Of a stretch of DNA of 64,000 bases, positions 17,522 through 25,947 are shown piece after piece. Within the stretch, counting starts at the first letter, position 1. Each line of letters begins with the position of its first letter. The position numbers and the translations under genes were made by a program. The notes beneath the pieces were generated by a model. The model ran no database searches and was not told where the DNA came from. It was given only the letters and a program-made list of their open reading frames with translations. The stretch is from Dactylosporangium sp040689395 (lineage in GTDB: Bacteria > Actinomycetota > Actinomycetes > Mycobacteriales > Micromonosporaceae), in NCBI RefSeq assembly GCF_040689395.1, contig NZ_JBFAZX010000016.1:1-64000 (forward strand), written 5' to 3'.

Positions 17522-18067
17522 GTGCTGACATCGTTGATCGCGAAAGCTGGCCTGCCGGACGACCCCACATTGGCGGAGGTCGTCGACGCGGTGCACTCGA
17601 TACCGTACGGGCGTCCCGCCGAGCGGAGCCCGCAGGGGGCGCTCGCCGCCTGGCGGGGCACCTGCTCGACGAAACACGCCCTGCTGGCGATCGTCCTGGC
17701 GGAACGCTGGCCGCAGACGAAACCGCAGCTGGTCCACCGCGTCTACCTGTGCACGCCGCAGGACACGGCCCACACGTTCGGCCCGGCGGTGGCCGCCGCA
17801 GTACCTGAGGAAGGACTGTGGGACGTCCACCGGTACCTGACGATCGAGTTGAACGGAGCGCTGATTGTCATCGACGTCACCTTCCCGTCGCGTCCCGGCT
17901 GGGACGGCGCCGGTTCGATGCCGGTCGCATGCGGCCGGGGCACCGACCACACCGCGGGCGGCGACCCCGACGGGGAGAAACGCGCGCTGGAGCTGGCCCA
18001 CTGCGATCCCCGCGTCCGGGAACCCTTCATCGCCGCGTTGGCGCACACGGCTCCCGCCGAGCGCTGA
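17522..18067 (+). CDS. Transglutaminase-like hypothetical protein
   Basis: From GTG 17522 the frame encodes 181 aa with DAVHSIPYGRP, then WRGTCSTKHALLA, then LVHRVY, VDVTFP-like IVIDVTFPSRPGW and a C-terminal CDPRVREPFIAALA. A Cys at the start of a helix, a later His and an Asp-containing strand suggest a papain/transglutaminase-like fold. I know similar actinomycete hypothetical proteins but no function for them. The start is uncertain, and the frame is open further upstream in junk sequence, so the N-terminus could be truncated. Confidence 0.6.
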   Translation: MLTSLIAKAGLPDDPTLAEVVDAVHSIPYGRPAERSPQGALAAWRGTCSTKHALLAIVLAERWPQTKPQLVHRVYLCTPQDTAHTFGPAVAAAVPEEGLWDVHRYLTIELNGALIVIDVTFPSRPGWDGAGSMPVACGRGTDHTAGGDPDGEKRALELAHCDPRVREPFIAALAHTAPAER

Positions 18068-18093
18068 GCTGGGCACCGCTGCGGGGCCACGGG

Positions 18094-18262
18094 ATGCGTG
18101 AGGCGTTCGCCCCGTTGCGCTCCGGCGCCTTCCGGAAGCTGTTCGCCGCGCAGGCGATCGCCATGATCGGCAACACGCTGCCCCCCGTCGCATTGTCGCT
18201 CGGCGTGCTGCAGCTGACGCACTCGACCTCCGACCTCGGTGTCGTCCTGGCCGCCGGGAGCA
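18094..18262 (+). pseudogene. MFS transporter, N-terminal fragment
   Basis: An ATG at 18094 begins MREAFAPLRSGAFRKLFAAQ, followed by a first transmembrane helix and TSDLGVVLAAGS, the beginning of helix 2 in macrolide-efflux-type MFS proteins. Coding character stops at about 18262. No downstream MFS sequence was found, so more than 1 kb has been lost. Confidence 0.65.
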
Positions 18263-18806
18263 GAGCTGCACGCTCCGCCGTCGATCGCCGCCATCACGAG
18301 TGGAGCGGACGACGAGACGGAGGGCGGCAATGGTGGGGCAGGTTCATTCGAGACGGGACGCGGGCGTCGCGGTCCTGTTGATCAATGCGATGTTCGCCGG
18401 GTCGGCGGCCTGTACGCCGCGACGCGCTCGGTGGTCGTGACCGTCACGGCCATCGCGGCCGTCGTCATCCTCGCGGAGCCGGCGCTGCTGCTGTACCGCG
18501 ATGCCGGACCACGGCCGCGCGGGCGCCGCGCCGCAAAGTCGTCGCGGCCGCTGCACGGTCCGGGGCCGGGCGCCGCCAACCAGGCAGAGGGGCCGACTGC
18601 GGCCCGCGGATCGCTGGAGGAACGGCACCGGCCGGCGGTGCGCCAGGCCGACACCCTCGACGACATCGCCGCGCTGCTCGCTGATCCCGCCGTGGGCCGC
18701 TCGCCGGGCGTGCTGGCGCTCGCGATCAACCCGGCCGTTCCTCGACGCGGCCGAGCGCGGTGGCATCGACTTCGCGCAGCGGTGGTTCGGATGACGCGGG
18801 CGGCGA
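18263..18806 (+). other. Unidentified decayed sequence
   Basis: Short coding-like pieces are scattered in different frames: a transmembrane-like segment (SVVVTVTAIAAVVILAE), a helix (LDDIAALLADPAVGRSPGVL) and, one frame over, FLDAAERGGIDFAQRWFG ending at a stop at 18794. These may be parts of one or two dead genes. I cannot assign a family. Confidence 0.35.
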
Positions 18807-19679
18807 TCAGGATTCGGACTCTTCCGCGGTGGCGGTCGCCGTAGCCGGTGCGGTAGCCAGCACGGCCGCCGCGGCGGTGGTGGCCAGGACGGCGAGGGCG
18901 GCGTACGGCGCCCAGCCGGGCCGGACCGTGTCGTGTAAGACCGCGACGCCCACGGCGGAGGGTGCGAGGACCTCAGCGATCCACAGCACCGCGGTCACCG
19001 GCCCGACCTGACCGTGCTGCAGAGCGAAGGCATACAGCAGCGTTCCGGTGACGCCGAACACGGCCAGCGCCCACGTGAGCGGCTCGGTGGCGAGCGAGCC
19101 GACGATGGTGGGGACGCCCCGAAGTCCCGTGCCGGGTGCCGGCAGGGCCAGGGCTCGAGCGCACAGCGCGGCGCCGCCGTACGCGAGACCGGCCAGTGCA
19201 GCACAGACCGCCGCCCGCCGGGCCGACGTGACGGACCCGCCTCGGGTGGCGAGCCATCCGGCGCACGCGAGCAGGACCGCCGAGGTGACCAGTGCGTACC
19301 TCAGTGCCATGGACGGCCTGACGTCGTCCTGCGGTCCGGAGGCTGCGGCCAGGACGCCGAGCGCGAGGACCGTGACCGCGACTGCCGCCATGTCACGGGG
19401 CCGGATGCGGGCGGACAGGACGATCCGGGCGGCGACGACGGTGACCGCGAGGGAGCCAGCGAGGACGGCCTGAACCTGGTAGACGGGCAGCGTCCTTAGC
19501 GCGATGAGTGAGGCGAGCCAGGCCAGCAGGTCGCAGCCGAGACCGGCCAGGTACAGGGGATGGCCCAGCGCCCGCACGGTGCCGGTGGCGCGCCGGGCTC
19601 CGGCGGCTTGGGCGATCGAGCCGATCCCGTAGCCGAGCGCGCCGGCCACCGCGAACGCTAGCGCCATCACGGTCGTCAA
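18807..19679 (-). CDS. DMT/EamA-type transporter
   Basis: This protein of about 290 aa has nine or ten transmembrane helices in two similar halves, as in drug/metabolite transporters. Features are a Gly-rich first helix, a loop with YQVQAVLAGSLAV, and a second half with GQVGPVTAVLWIAEVLAPSA. The C-terminus is a soluble Ala/Thr/Glu tail. The TTG at 19679 has GGGA upstream; GTG 19670 and ATG 19667 are alternatives two to four codons downstream. The substrate cannot be told from sequence. No partner gene adjoins it. Confidence 0.75.
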   Translation of the reverse strand: MTTVMALAFAVAGALGYGIGSIAQAAGARRATGTVRALGHPLYLAGLGCDLLAWLASLIALRTLPVYQVQAVLAGSLAVTVVAARIVLSARIRPRDMAAVAVTVLALGVLAAASGPQDDVRPSMALRYALVTSAVLLACAGWLATRGGSVTSARRAAVCAALAGLAYGGAALCARALALPAPGTGLRGVPTIVGSLATEPLTWALAVFGVTGTLLYAFALQHGQVGPVTAVLWIAEVLAPSAVGVAVLHDTVRPGWAPYAALAVLATTAAAAVLATAPATATATAEESES

Positions 19680-19718
19680 CGATATCCCGTTCCGTCCGCG
19701 ACCAAGCCGCGGACGGCG

Positions 19719-20000
19719 ATGACGGTCCGCGGCTGGATATCACGCCGGCGAGCGCCATCCGCCGGCGAAGGTCGCGGAAGCCGAACTCGCGCGCTCTGCG
19801 GCGTGACCGCCGACATCGCCGACGGACTGCCGCTCATCCGGGAGTTCCGCGACGCCGAGGAGCCCTGGCGGGCACTGGCCAACGGCCTGGACGGGCGGAG
19901 AACGCCCGGCTGGCCGCGTCGCACCGCCCGAGCGACGTCGCCGCCCGTCACGCTCGGCCTGGGCCGCGTGGCGGCGCTGGACGGCGACGGCGACATCTGA
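19719..20000 (+). pseudogene. Short hypothetical fragment
   Basis: The frame contains VTADIADGLPLIREFRDAEE followed by WRALANGLDG, a plausible folded segment, flanked by Arg-rich sequence without coding character. A neighbouring frame continues with ARLAASHRPSDVAARHAR, which suggests a frameshift. It is probably the C-terminal remnant of an unknown gene. Confidence 0.3.
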
Positions 20001-20008
20001 ACGCCGGT

Positions 20009-20038
20009 GGTGCCGGGCGCACCAGGGCGCCCGGCACC
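20009..20038 (-). terminator. Terminator of the O-antigen-ligase-like operon
   Basis: Perfect 12-bp inverted repeat (20009-20020 with 20027-20038) with a 6-base loop, 12 bases beyond the stop of the minus-strand gene at 20051. Confidence 0.8.
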
Positions 20039-20050
20039 GAAGGGGGTTGC

Positions 20051-20497
20051 TCAGCCGTTGTCGACGTTGACGATCACTCGACCGGTGTCGAGGGTGGCGT
20101 TGGTGTTCCCGTAGACCTCCACGTGCGCGGTGGCGTACGCGACACCGGGGATGAAGGGAGCCGGGCTGGCCGCCGCCGTGACCTTGACCTTCTGGGTGGT
20201 GCCGGTGCAGGACTGGTTGTAGAGAGCGCCGGACCCGTGCGTGGTCGCGCTGGGGCTCACCGTCTGGCTGACGTCCGTGGACGCCCAGAAGTGGTTGCCC
20301 ACCGGGCAGGTGAGGTTCAGGGTCACGATGGTCACCGCGCCCTTCGCCTTCAGCTGGGCGTTCTGGGCAATCTTGACGGCCGCGCTGCCGTTGGACTCGG
20401 ACTGCAGGCTGACGGCTGCGCCCGCCGGGACGGCGAACGCGAGCACCGCGCCGAGCGCGACCGCGCCCACGCCGAGGTGCTTCTTCTGGAGCTTCAT
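20051..20497 (-). CDS. Small secreted protein coupled to O-antigen-ligase-like gene
   Basis: This 148-aa protein has a clear signal peptide: MKLQKKHLG, a hydrophobic core and cleavage near AGA at about residue 28. The mature part is Thr/Ser/Val-rich with two Cys (LTCPVGNHF and QSCTGTT) that could form one disulphide, and looks like a beta-sandwich. The ATG at 20497 has GGGAGG 7 bases upstream and overlaps the stop of the preceding gene (ATGA). I do not recognise a family. Coupling suggests its function goes with the ligase-like membrane protein. Confidence 0.8.
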   Translation of the reverse strand: MKLQKKHLGVGAVALGAVLAFAVPAGAAVSLQSESNGSAAVKIAQNAQLKAKGAVTIVTLNLTCPVGNHFWASTDVSQTVSPSATTHGSGALYNQSCTGTTQKVKVTAAASPAPFIPGVAYATAHVEVYGNTNATLDTGRVIVNVDNG

Positions 20498-21870
20498 GCA
20501 GGGACCTCCCCGTTGATGGATGGTGCGGACTGCTCTTCGCCGTGGGAGGGGACGGCCAGGCCGATCAGCACGCCGATCAGCAGCGGCACGACCGCCAGTT
20601 CCCACAGGAAGTCGAAGGCGCTGTGCACGGCGAGGGCGGCCAGTGCCGCCACCGCGCCGGTCCACAGCGGTGGTGTCGTCCCGCCGGCGCGCCCGCGCCG
20701 CAGCAGCACGACGATGGCGACGCCGAGGGCGGCCAGCGGCACGAGGCCGACGGCGCCGAGGTCGACGAGCCACTGCAGGTACTCGTTGTGCGCCCACCGG
20801 CTCGCCACGAGCTGGCCGCTGTAGTCCCGCCAGAAGTAGCGCGCCTGCCCCGGCCCGGAGCCCAGCAGCGGATGGGCGGCGGCCTGGTCCAGCGCCGAGT
20901 GCAGCGCCCCGCTGCGGCCGCGCGAGTCGACGTTGAACCGCCGCTGCGACACCGCCTCGAGCCGGGCCGGCAGCGGCCGCGTGAGCAGCAACGCCAGTCC
21001 GCCGGCGGCCGCGGCGAGCACCAGCCCCCACGCCGCCGCGAGCCATCTGCCGGGCAGCCGCGGCAGGTGTACGGCCACCAGCCCGCCGACCGCGAGCCCC
21101 GCCAGCGCCAGGAGCGGATCGGGCTCGGCCGCGACCGGGAACGAGGGCACGAGGGCGGCCACGGCGATCGCCGCGCCCAGCAGGGCCGGGGCGAGGTGGC
21201 GGAGCACTTGACGTACCGGAGCGAAGATGAGGAACAGCAGGACTCCCGCGGCGAAGGCCAGCCCGCCGGCCCGGCTCAGCGTCGCCCCGAGCCCGGCCAG
21301 GATCAGGTAGAGCACCCAGGCCCGCCCGATCGATCCCGGCCCGGCCAGCAGCAGCGCGAGCGCCAGCAGCCCCGCCACGGCGAGGACCGCGGCGGCCGCG
21401 TTCGGGTAGGTCAGGGTCGAGGCGGCCCGCCAGATCGTCGACTCGACGAGCACCGACCACCGCTCGATCCGCCAGGCCACCCCGGCCCACCCGGTGACCG
21501 CGACCAGCGCCCCGATCCCGGTCAGCCCGGTGGCCAGGTCGGCCGCCGCCGCCCGCCGGGCCACGACCACCCCGGCCAGCAGCACCAGCAGCGACAGCGC
21601 GATGCCCCCGGCGGTCCCCCACCCGCCGGTCATCGCGGCCCGGGCCCCGGCCCACAGCACGATCGCCGCCCCCGTGACGGCGATCCACCGCAGCCCCCGG
21701 TCGAACCGGGCCCCCTCGCGCACGGCGAGCACGAGACTCGCAGCCGCCAATACGCTGGCCACGATTCGGCCCGGGAGATAGAACCCGCCCTGCGCGACCA
21801 CACCGGCCGTGACTGCCGCGAGAAGCGCGAGCGTCGATGTCGAAAACCGTTGCTGAACAAGCGGATCCAC
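20494..21870 (-). CDS. O-antigen ligase/polymerase-like membrane protein
   Basis: This protein of about 458 aa has around twelve transmembrane helices and a large loop containing NVDSRGRSGALHSALDQ, PLLGSGPGQARYFWRDY and AHNEYLQWLVDLG. The HNEYLQ motif is diagnostic of the Wzy_C/O-antigen ligase superfamily, which transfers or polymerises undecaprenol-linked glycans at the outer face of the membrane. GTG 21870 follows GGGGAGGG at a good distance. In a Gram-positive actinomycete the substrate would be a cell-wall glycan or glycoprotein. No glycosyltransferase cluster is nearby, so its role is open. Confidence 0.8.
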   Translation of the reverse strand: MDPLVQQRFSTSTLALLAAVTAGVVAQGGFYLPGRIVASVLAAASLVLAVREGARFDRGLRWIAVTGAAIVLWAGARAAMTGGWGTAGGIALSLLVLLAGVVVARRAAAADLATGLTGIGALVAVTGWAGVAWRIERWSVLVESTIWRAASTLTYPNAAAAVLAVAGLLALALLLAGPGSIGRAWVLYLILAGLGATLSRAGGLAFAAGVLLFLIFAPVRQVLRHLAPALLGAAIAVAALVPSFPVAAEPDPLLALAGLAVGGLVAVHLPRLPGRWLAAAWGLVLAAAAGGLALLLTRPLPARLEAVSQRRFNVDSRGRSGALHSALDQAAAHPLLGSGPGQARYFWRDYSGQLVASRWAHNEYLQWLVDLGAVGLVPLAALGVAIVVLLRRGRAGGTTPPLWTGAVAALAALAVHSAFDFLWELAVVPLLIGVLIGLAVPSHGEEQSAPSINGEVPA

Positions 21871-22061
21871 CAGACTCGCCCTCCCCGTCAGAGCGTCTGT
21901 TCTCGATGACTATAGCGATCAGCGACGATCAGATGCCGTTAGGAATTCGACACGAACCTTTCCGGCCCCTCGAGCGTTACCGATCGACAAGACGTAACCA
22001 TTCAGCAGGTTCTTGCGGGCGGGACTTGATCTTGGTGGGTGGTCTGCCCATCCTGGGCGGC

Positions 22062-22330
22062 GTGTCCGATTCCCCGCCGGTTGCCGAGTTGCTGGAACGG
22101 TTGGCCCGGCTGGAGTCGGCGCTGGCTGAGCGGGACGCGCGGATCGAGGTGTTGACGCGGCGAGTGGCCGAGTTGGAGGCGTTGCTGCGCAAGGATTCGC
22201 GGACGTCGTCGAAGCCGCCGTCGTCGGACGGTCCGGTCAAGCCGCCGCCGCGGTCGCGGCGGCAGTCCTCGGGTCGGGTGCCGGGCAAGCAGCCCGGTGA
22301 GTCCGGGTTCACGTTGCGGCAGGTCACCGA
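22062..22330 (+). pseudogene. IS66-family transposase, N-terminal relic
   Basis: From GTG 22062 the frame reads a coiled coil (ELLERLARLESALAERDARI, VLTRRVAELEALL) followed by RKDSRTSSKPPSSDGP and RVPGKQPG. This is the classic N-terminus of IS66 TnpC proteins. The zinc-finger and catalytic domains are absent. At about 22330 the frame passes into an AbrB-like relic. Confidence 0.8.
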
Positions 22331-22520
22331 GCCGGAGCTCGACATAGCCCGGCTCGACCCGTCCGGCCGCATCTCCGCCCGCGCCCTGCTGCACCAGCTC
22401 GGCCGGCACCCTGGCCACCCGGTCCGATTCGACGCAGTGGCGAGGCCGACCGCTCGACACGATCACCGCCAGCGACATCGAGCAGGCGAGTGCCGCGGCC
22501 GCCCCGTGATCGGCCGCGGC
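22331..22520 (+). pseudogene. AbrB-like DNA-binding protein fragment
   Basis: The translation has RLDPSGRISARALLHQLGRH and PGHPVRFDAV, then after a frameshift GRPLDTITASDIEQASAA. The (D)xxGRISARxLLxxLGW-PGHxVxFD pattern is the first hairpin of the same AbrB/MazE-like family seen at 2361 and 10391. The second hairpin is missing. Confidence 0.5.
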
Positions 22521-22588
22521 ACCCGTCCAAAATGGCGCGGATCGATCATTACGGGTGAACCTTTCCGTGATCTTGCATGTAAAACCCG

Positions 22589-22594
22589 TACCCT
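22589..22594 (+). promoter_or_regulatory. -10 box for leaderless SARP-type regulator
   Basis: TACCCT fits the TANNNT actinomycete -10 box. Only six bases separate it from the ATG at 22601, and no Shine-Dalgarno sequence is present, so the transcript probably begins at the start codon. A -35 box is not obvious. Confidence 0.55.
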
Positions 22595-22600
22595 GCTCGT

Positions 22601-25600
22601 ATGGGTGACGAGGAGTTCGGTGCGCTGCTGCGGCGGCACCGCGTGGCTGCCGGCCTCAGTCAGCGGGAGCTGGCCGAGCGGGTAGGGCTCAGCGTGGCGG
22701 CGATCCGCGACCTCGAGCAGGGGCGCACCCGCCGGCCGCACCGCGGGTCGGCCGAGGCACTCGCAGAGGTGCTGGGGCTGGGCGTTGAGGAGCCGGGCGT
22801 CGACGGCGACGCGCCGGTGCGGATCGGGGTGCTCGGGCCGCTGGTCGTGCAGCGCGGCGGCGAGGCGGTGCCGGTCGGACGCGGGGCCCGGCGGGCGGTG
22901 TTCGGGCGGCTCGCGCTGTCGGCCAATGCGGCGGTACCGCTGGCGGACCTGCTCGAGCTGCTGCACGACGGCGGCCGGCCGGCGGACGCCGCAGGCGCGC
23001 TCTACACGCACCTGTCACGGCTGCGCTCGGCACTGCGCCCGGGCGGGCGCGACGGGGACCCGGTCATCCACCGGACGCCGGGCGGGTACCGGCTCGAGCT
23101 CGCCGACGACCGGCTCGACCTCGGCGCGTTCCGGCGGGATGTCCTGGCGGCCGGCGCGGCTCCGCCCGAGCAGGCGCTCGATCTGCTGGAGCGGGCCGCC
23201 CGGCAGTGGCGGGGCGCGCCGCTGGAGGATGTGCCGCAGCTACGCGACCACCCGCTCGTCACCACCATCGTGGAGGAGCGGGTGCGGATGGCGCTGCGCC
23301 ACGCCGAGTTCGCCCTCGCCGCCGGGCAGGCTCACCGCTGCCTGCCCGCCCTGCGCGACCTCGCCGCCGCGCACCCGCTCCACGAGCTGCTGCACGCGCA
23401 GCTCATCGCGGTGCTGGCGGCCGAGGGGCGCCAGGCCGACGCGCTCGCGGTCTACGGGCGCATCCGGCAGCGGCTCGTCGGCGAGCTCGGCGTCGAGCCG
23501 GGCCCCGAACTGATGGCCGCGCACCGGCGGGTGCTGCGGCAGGAGCCCGCGGTGGTACCGCAGGCACCCGCGCCGGTCGCCGCGCCCGCCCGGCCGGCAC
23601 CGGCCCAGCTGCCGGCCGACCTGCAGGCGTTCGCCGGGCGCGGGGCCGCCGTCGCGGCGCTCGACCGGCTCGGGTCGGCGGCCGTCATCGTCGTGTCGGG
23701 TACCGCCGGCGTGGGCAAGACGACGCTCGCCGTGCACTGGGGGCACCGGGTGCGGGCCCGGTTCCCAGACGGGCAGCTCTACGTCAACCTCCGCGGCTTC
23801 CACCCCACCGGCGACGCGGTCACCGCCGCCGGGGCGCTGCACGGCTTCCTGACCGCTCTGGGGCTGCCGCCGGGGCGGGTGCCGGGCGATCTCGAGGCGC
23901 GCGCCGCGCAGTACCGGACGCTGCTCTCCGGCCGGCGGATGCTCGTGCTGCTCGACAATGCCCGTGACGCGGACCAGGTCCGCCCGCTGCTGCCGGCCGC
24001 GCCCGGCTGCGTGGCCCTCGTCACCAGCCGCCACCGCCTCACCGGGCTGGTCGCGACCGAGGGCGCGCAACCGGTACTGCTGGATCTGCTCCCCGCCAAC
24101 GAGGCCCGCGCGCTGCTGACCCGCCGGTTGGGCGCGGAGCGGATCCGGGAGGAGGCCGAAGCGGTCGACGCGATCGTCGAGCGGTGCGCCCGGCTGCCGC
24201 TCGCCCTCGCCGTCGTCGCCGCCCGGGCGGCGACCAGGCCGGGCCTGCCGCTCGCGAGTCTCGCGGCCGAGCTGGCCGACCGCCTCGACGCGCTGCACGG
24301 CGACGAGCCCGGCACCGACGTGCGCGCCGTCCTCGACTGCTCCTACCGGCAGCTGACACCGGCCGCCGCCCGGCTGCTGCGCCTCCTCGGCCAGCATCCC
24401 GGCCCCGACCTCGGGGCGGCTGGCGCGGCCCGGCTCGCGGGGCACAGCCAGGCCGAGGTCGCGCCGCTGCTGGCCGAGCTCACGGGCGCGCACCTGCTCG
24501 CCGAGCCGGAAACCGGCCGCTTCACGATGCACGACGTGCTGCACGCGTACGCCGCCGAGCGCGGCCGCGAGGAGGACCCCGACCCCGTGCGGATCGCGGC
24601 CCTCGGCCGCCTCATCGAGTACTACGTGGACACGGCCACGGCCGCCATCGCGACCGTCCTGCCCGGCGAGTCGGACGCCGCCCCGACCGGCTTGTTCGAC
24701 CAGGTGGCCGCCGCCCGGGCCTGGCTGGACCGCGAACGCGCCAACGCCGTCGCGCTCGCCGGGCTCGGCCGGCCCGCCGAGACGATCGCCATCGCCCGGA
24801 CCCTGCAGCGGTACCTCGACCTGGGCTACTACACCGAGGCGCAGGACCTGCACTCCCGGGCCCGCGAGGCCGCCCGGGAGCACGGCGACCCCACCGCCGA
24901 GGCCACGGCGCTGAACCATCTCGGCGTCACCTACCTGCGGCTCGGCCGCTTCGCCGACGCCGTCGAGCTGCACCACCAGGCGCTGGAACGGTTCCGGGCG
25001 GCCGGTGACGCCGCCGGCGAGGGGCGCAGCCAGGAGCTGATCGGCAACGCCGCATGGCGCCTCGGCGACTACGAGAGCGCCCGCAAGTACCACTACGCCG
25101 CCCTCGACACGTTCCGGGCGGCCGGCCACCGGCTCGGCGAGGCGATCCAGCTCGTCCACATCAGCACCGGCAACCGGCAGTTCGGCGACCTCGAGGCCGC
25201 GGCCGACGGCCTCGACCGGGCCCTCATACTGCTGCGCGAGCTCGGCGCCCGGCACGGCGAGGCCTACGCGCTGGACACGCTGGGCCTGCTCCGCCAGGAG
25301 TCCGGCGCCGCCGCCTGGGCCGTCGAGTGTCACGAGCAGGCCTACGCGATCTGTGCCGACATCGGCTACCCCGCCGGACAGGCCGACGCGCTGCACAACC
25401 TGGCCCGCGCGCTGCTCGTCCTCGGCCGGTCCGGGGAGGCGATCGTGCACCACCATCGCGCCCTGAGCCTGTTCCGCGAGATCGGGGCGCGCGCCGGCGA
25501 GATCGACACGCTCAACGGGCTGGGCGCCGCACTGGCCGCCGCGGGCGAGCCGGACGCGGCGCGGGACCGCTACACCGAGGCCCTCGCCCTCGCCGCGGAG

Positions 25601-25786
25601 ACCGGCGAGCGGCTCCAAGAGGCCGTCGCCCACGAGGGCCTGGCAGGCCTCTACGCTGCGGCTGGCGACCGGGCCGGCGCCCGGCGCGCGTGGCGGCACG
25701 CCCTGACCGTCTACACCGATCTGGGCCTGCCCGACGCCGAGCGGGTCAGCACGGCGCTGCGGGGAGCTCGAAGATCAGCTCCGTGA
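22601..25786 (+). CDS. XRE-BTAD-NB-ARC-TPR transcriptional regulator
   Basis: This 1061-aa multidomain regulator has, in order: an XRE-type helix-turn-helix at residues 5-60 (GLSQRELAERVGLSVAAIRD), an OmpR-like winged helix plus BTAD domain at about 75-310 (ALAVYGRIRQRLVGELGVEP), an NB-ARC ATPase with P-loop GTAGVGKTT near 370 and a later LVTSRHRL sensor, and a long TPR array from about 740 to 1050. It resembles AfsR/SARP-type pathway regulators, with an added XRE domain at the N-terminus. SARPs activate antibiotic clusters by binding direct repeats near -35. The gene lies convergent to the NRPS operon and is a candidate regulator of it. The mRNA looks leaderless. Confidence 0.9.
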   Translation: MGDEEFGALLRRHRVAAGLSQRELAERVGLSVAAIRDLEQGRTRRPHRGSAEALAEVLGLGVEEPGVDGDAPVRIGVLGPLVVQRGGEAVPVGRGARRAVFGRLALSANAAVPLADLLELLHDGGRPADAAGALYTHLSRLRSALRPGGRDGDPVIHRTPGGYRLELADDRLDLGAFRRDVLAAGAAPPEQALDLLERAARQWRGAPLEDVPQLRDHPLVTTIVEERVRMALRHAEFALAAGQAHRCLPALRDLAAAHPLHELLHAQLIAVLAAEGRQADALAVYGRIRQRLVGELGVEPGPELMAAHRRVLRQEPAVVPQAPAPVAAPARPAPAQLPADLQAFAGRGAAVAALDRLGSAAVIVVSGTAGVGKTTLAVHWGHRVRARFPDGQLYVNLRGFHPTGDAVTAAGALHGFLTALGLPPGRVPGDLEARAAQYRTLLSGRRMLVLLDNARDADQVRPLLPAAPGCVALVTSRHRLTGLVATEGAQPVLLDLLPANEARALLTRRLGAERIREEAEAVDAIVERCARLPLALAVVAARAATRPGLPLASLAAELADRLDALHGDEPGTDVRAVLDCSYRQLTPAAARLLRLLGQHPGPDLGAAGAARLAGHSQAEVAPLLAELTGAHLLAEPETGRFTMHDVLHAYAAERGREEDPDPVRIAALGRLIEYYVDTATAAIATVLPGESDAAPTGLFDQVAAARAWLDRERANAVALAGLGRPAETIAIARTLQRYLDLGYYTEAQDLHSRAREAAREHGDPTAEATALNHLGVTYLRLGRFADAVELHHQALERFRAAGDAAGEGRSQELIGNAAWRLGDYESARKYHYAALDTFRAAGHRLGEAIQLVHISTGNRQFGDLEAAADGLDRALILLRELGARHGEAYALDTLGLLRQESGAAAWAVECHEQAYAICADIGYPAGQADALHNLARALLVLGRSGEAIVHHHRALSLFREIGARAGEIDTLNGLGAALAAAGEPDAARDRYTEALALAAETGERLQEAVAHEGLAGLYAAAGDRAGARRAWRHALTVYTDLGLPDAERVSTALRGARRSAP

Positions 25787-25911
25787 CGGTCGTATCGCGG
25801 GCGCCGGCAAACGAGAGCGGTCGCCCCCTTCAGCACACCACCGTCGCGCGGTGCTGGCGGCCGTCGATCCCGACTCGCACGCTATCCCGCCGCCCGCCGG
25901 TCCGCGCAGGG

Positions 25912-25941
25912 GGGCTCCGGCCGCACCCGCGGCCGGAGCCC
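25912..25941. terminator. Bidirectional terminator
   Basis: Perfect 13-bp stem (25912-25924 with 25929-25941) and 4-base loop lie between the convergent regulator gene (ending 25786) and thioesterase gene (ending 25948). It is only 6 bases beyond the thioesterase stop and can serve both. Confidence 0.85.
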
Positions 25942-25947
25942 TCCCGG

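Noticed and set aside
20542..21909. Plus-strand frame over the O-antigen-ligase-like gene
   Set aside because: Low-complexity Gln/Arg/Gly translation; opposite a protein with a diagnostic HNEYLQ motif and transmembrane helices.
23240..25699. Open frame of 819 codons opposite the SARP-type regulator
   Set aside because: Mirror frame of a TPR/NB-ARC gene; no domain or start signal.
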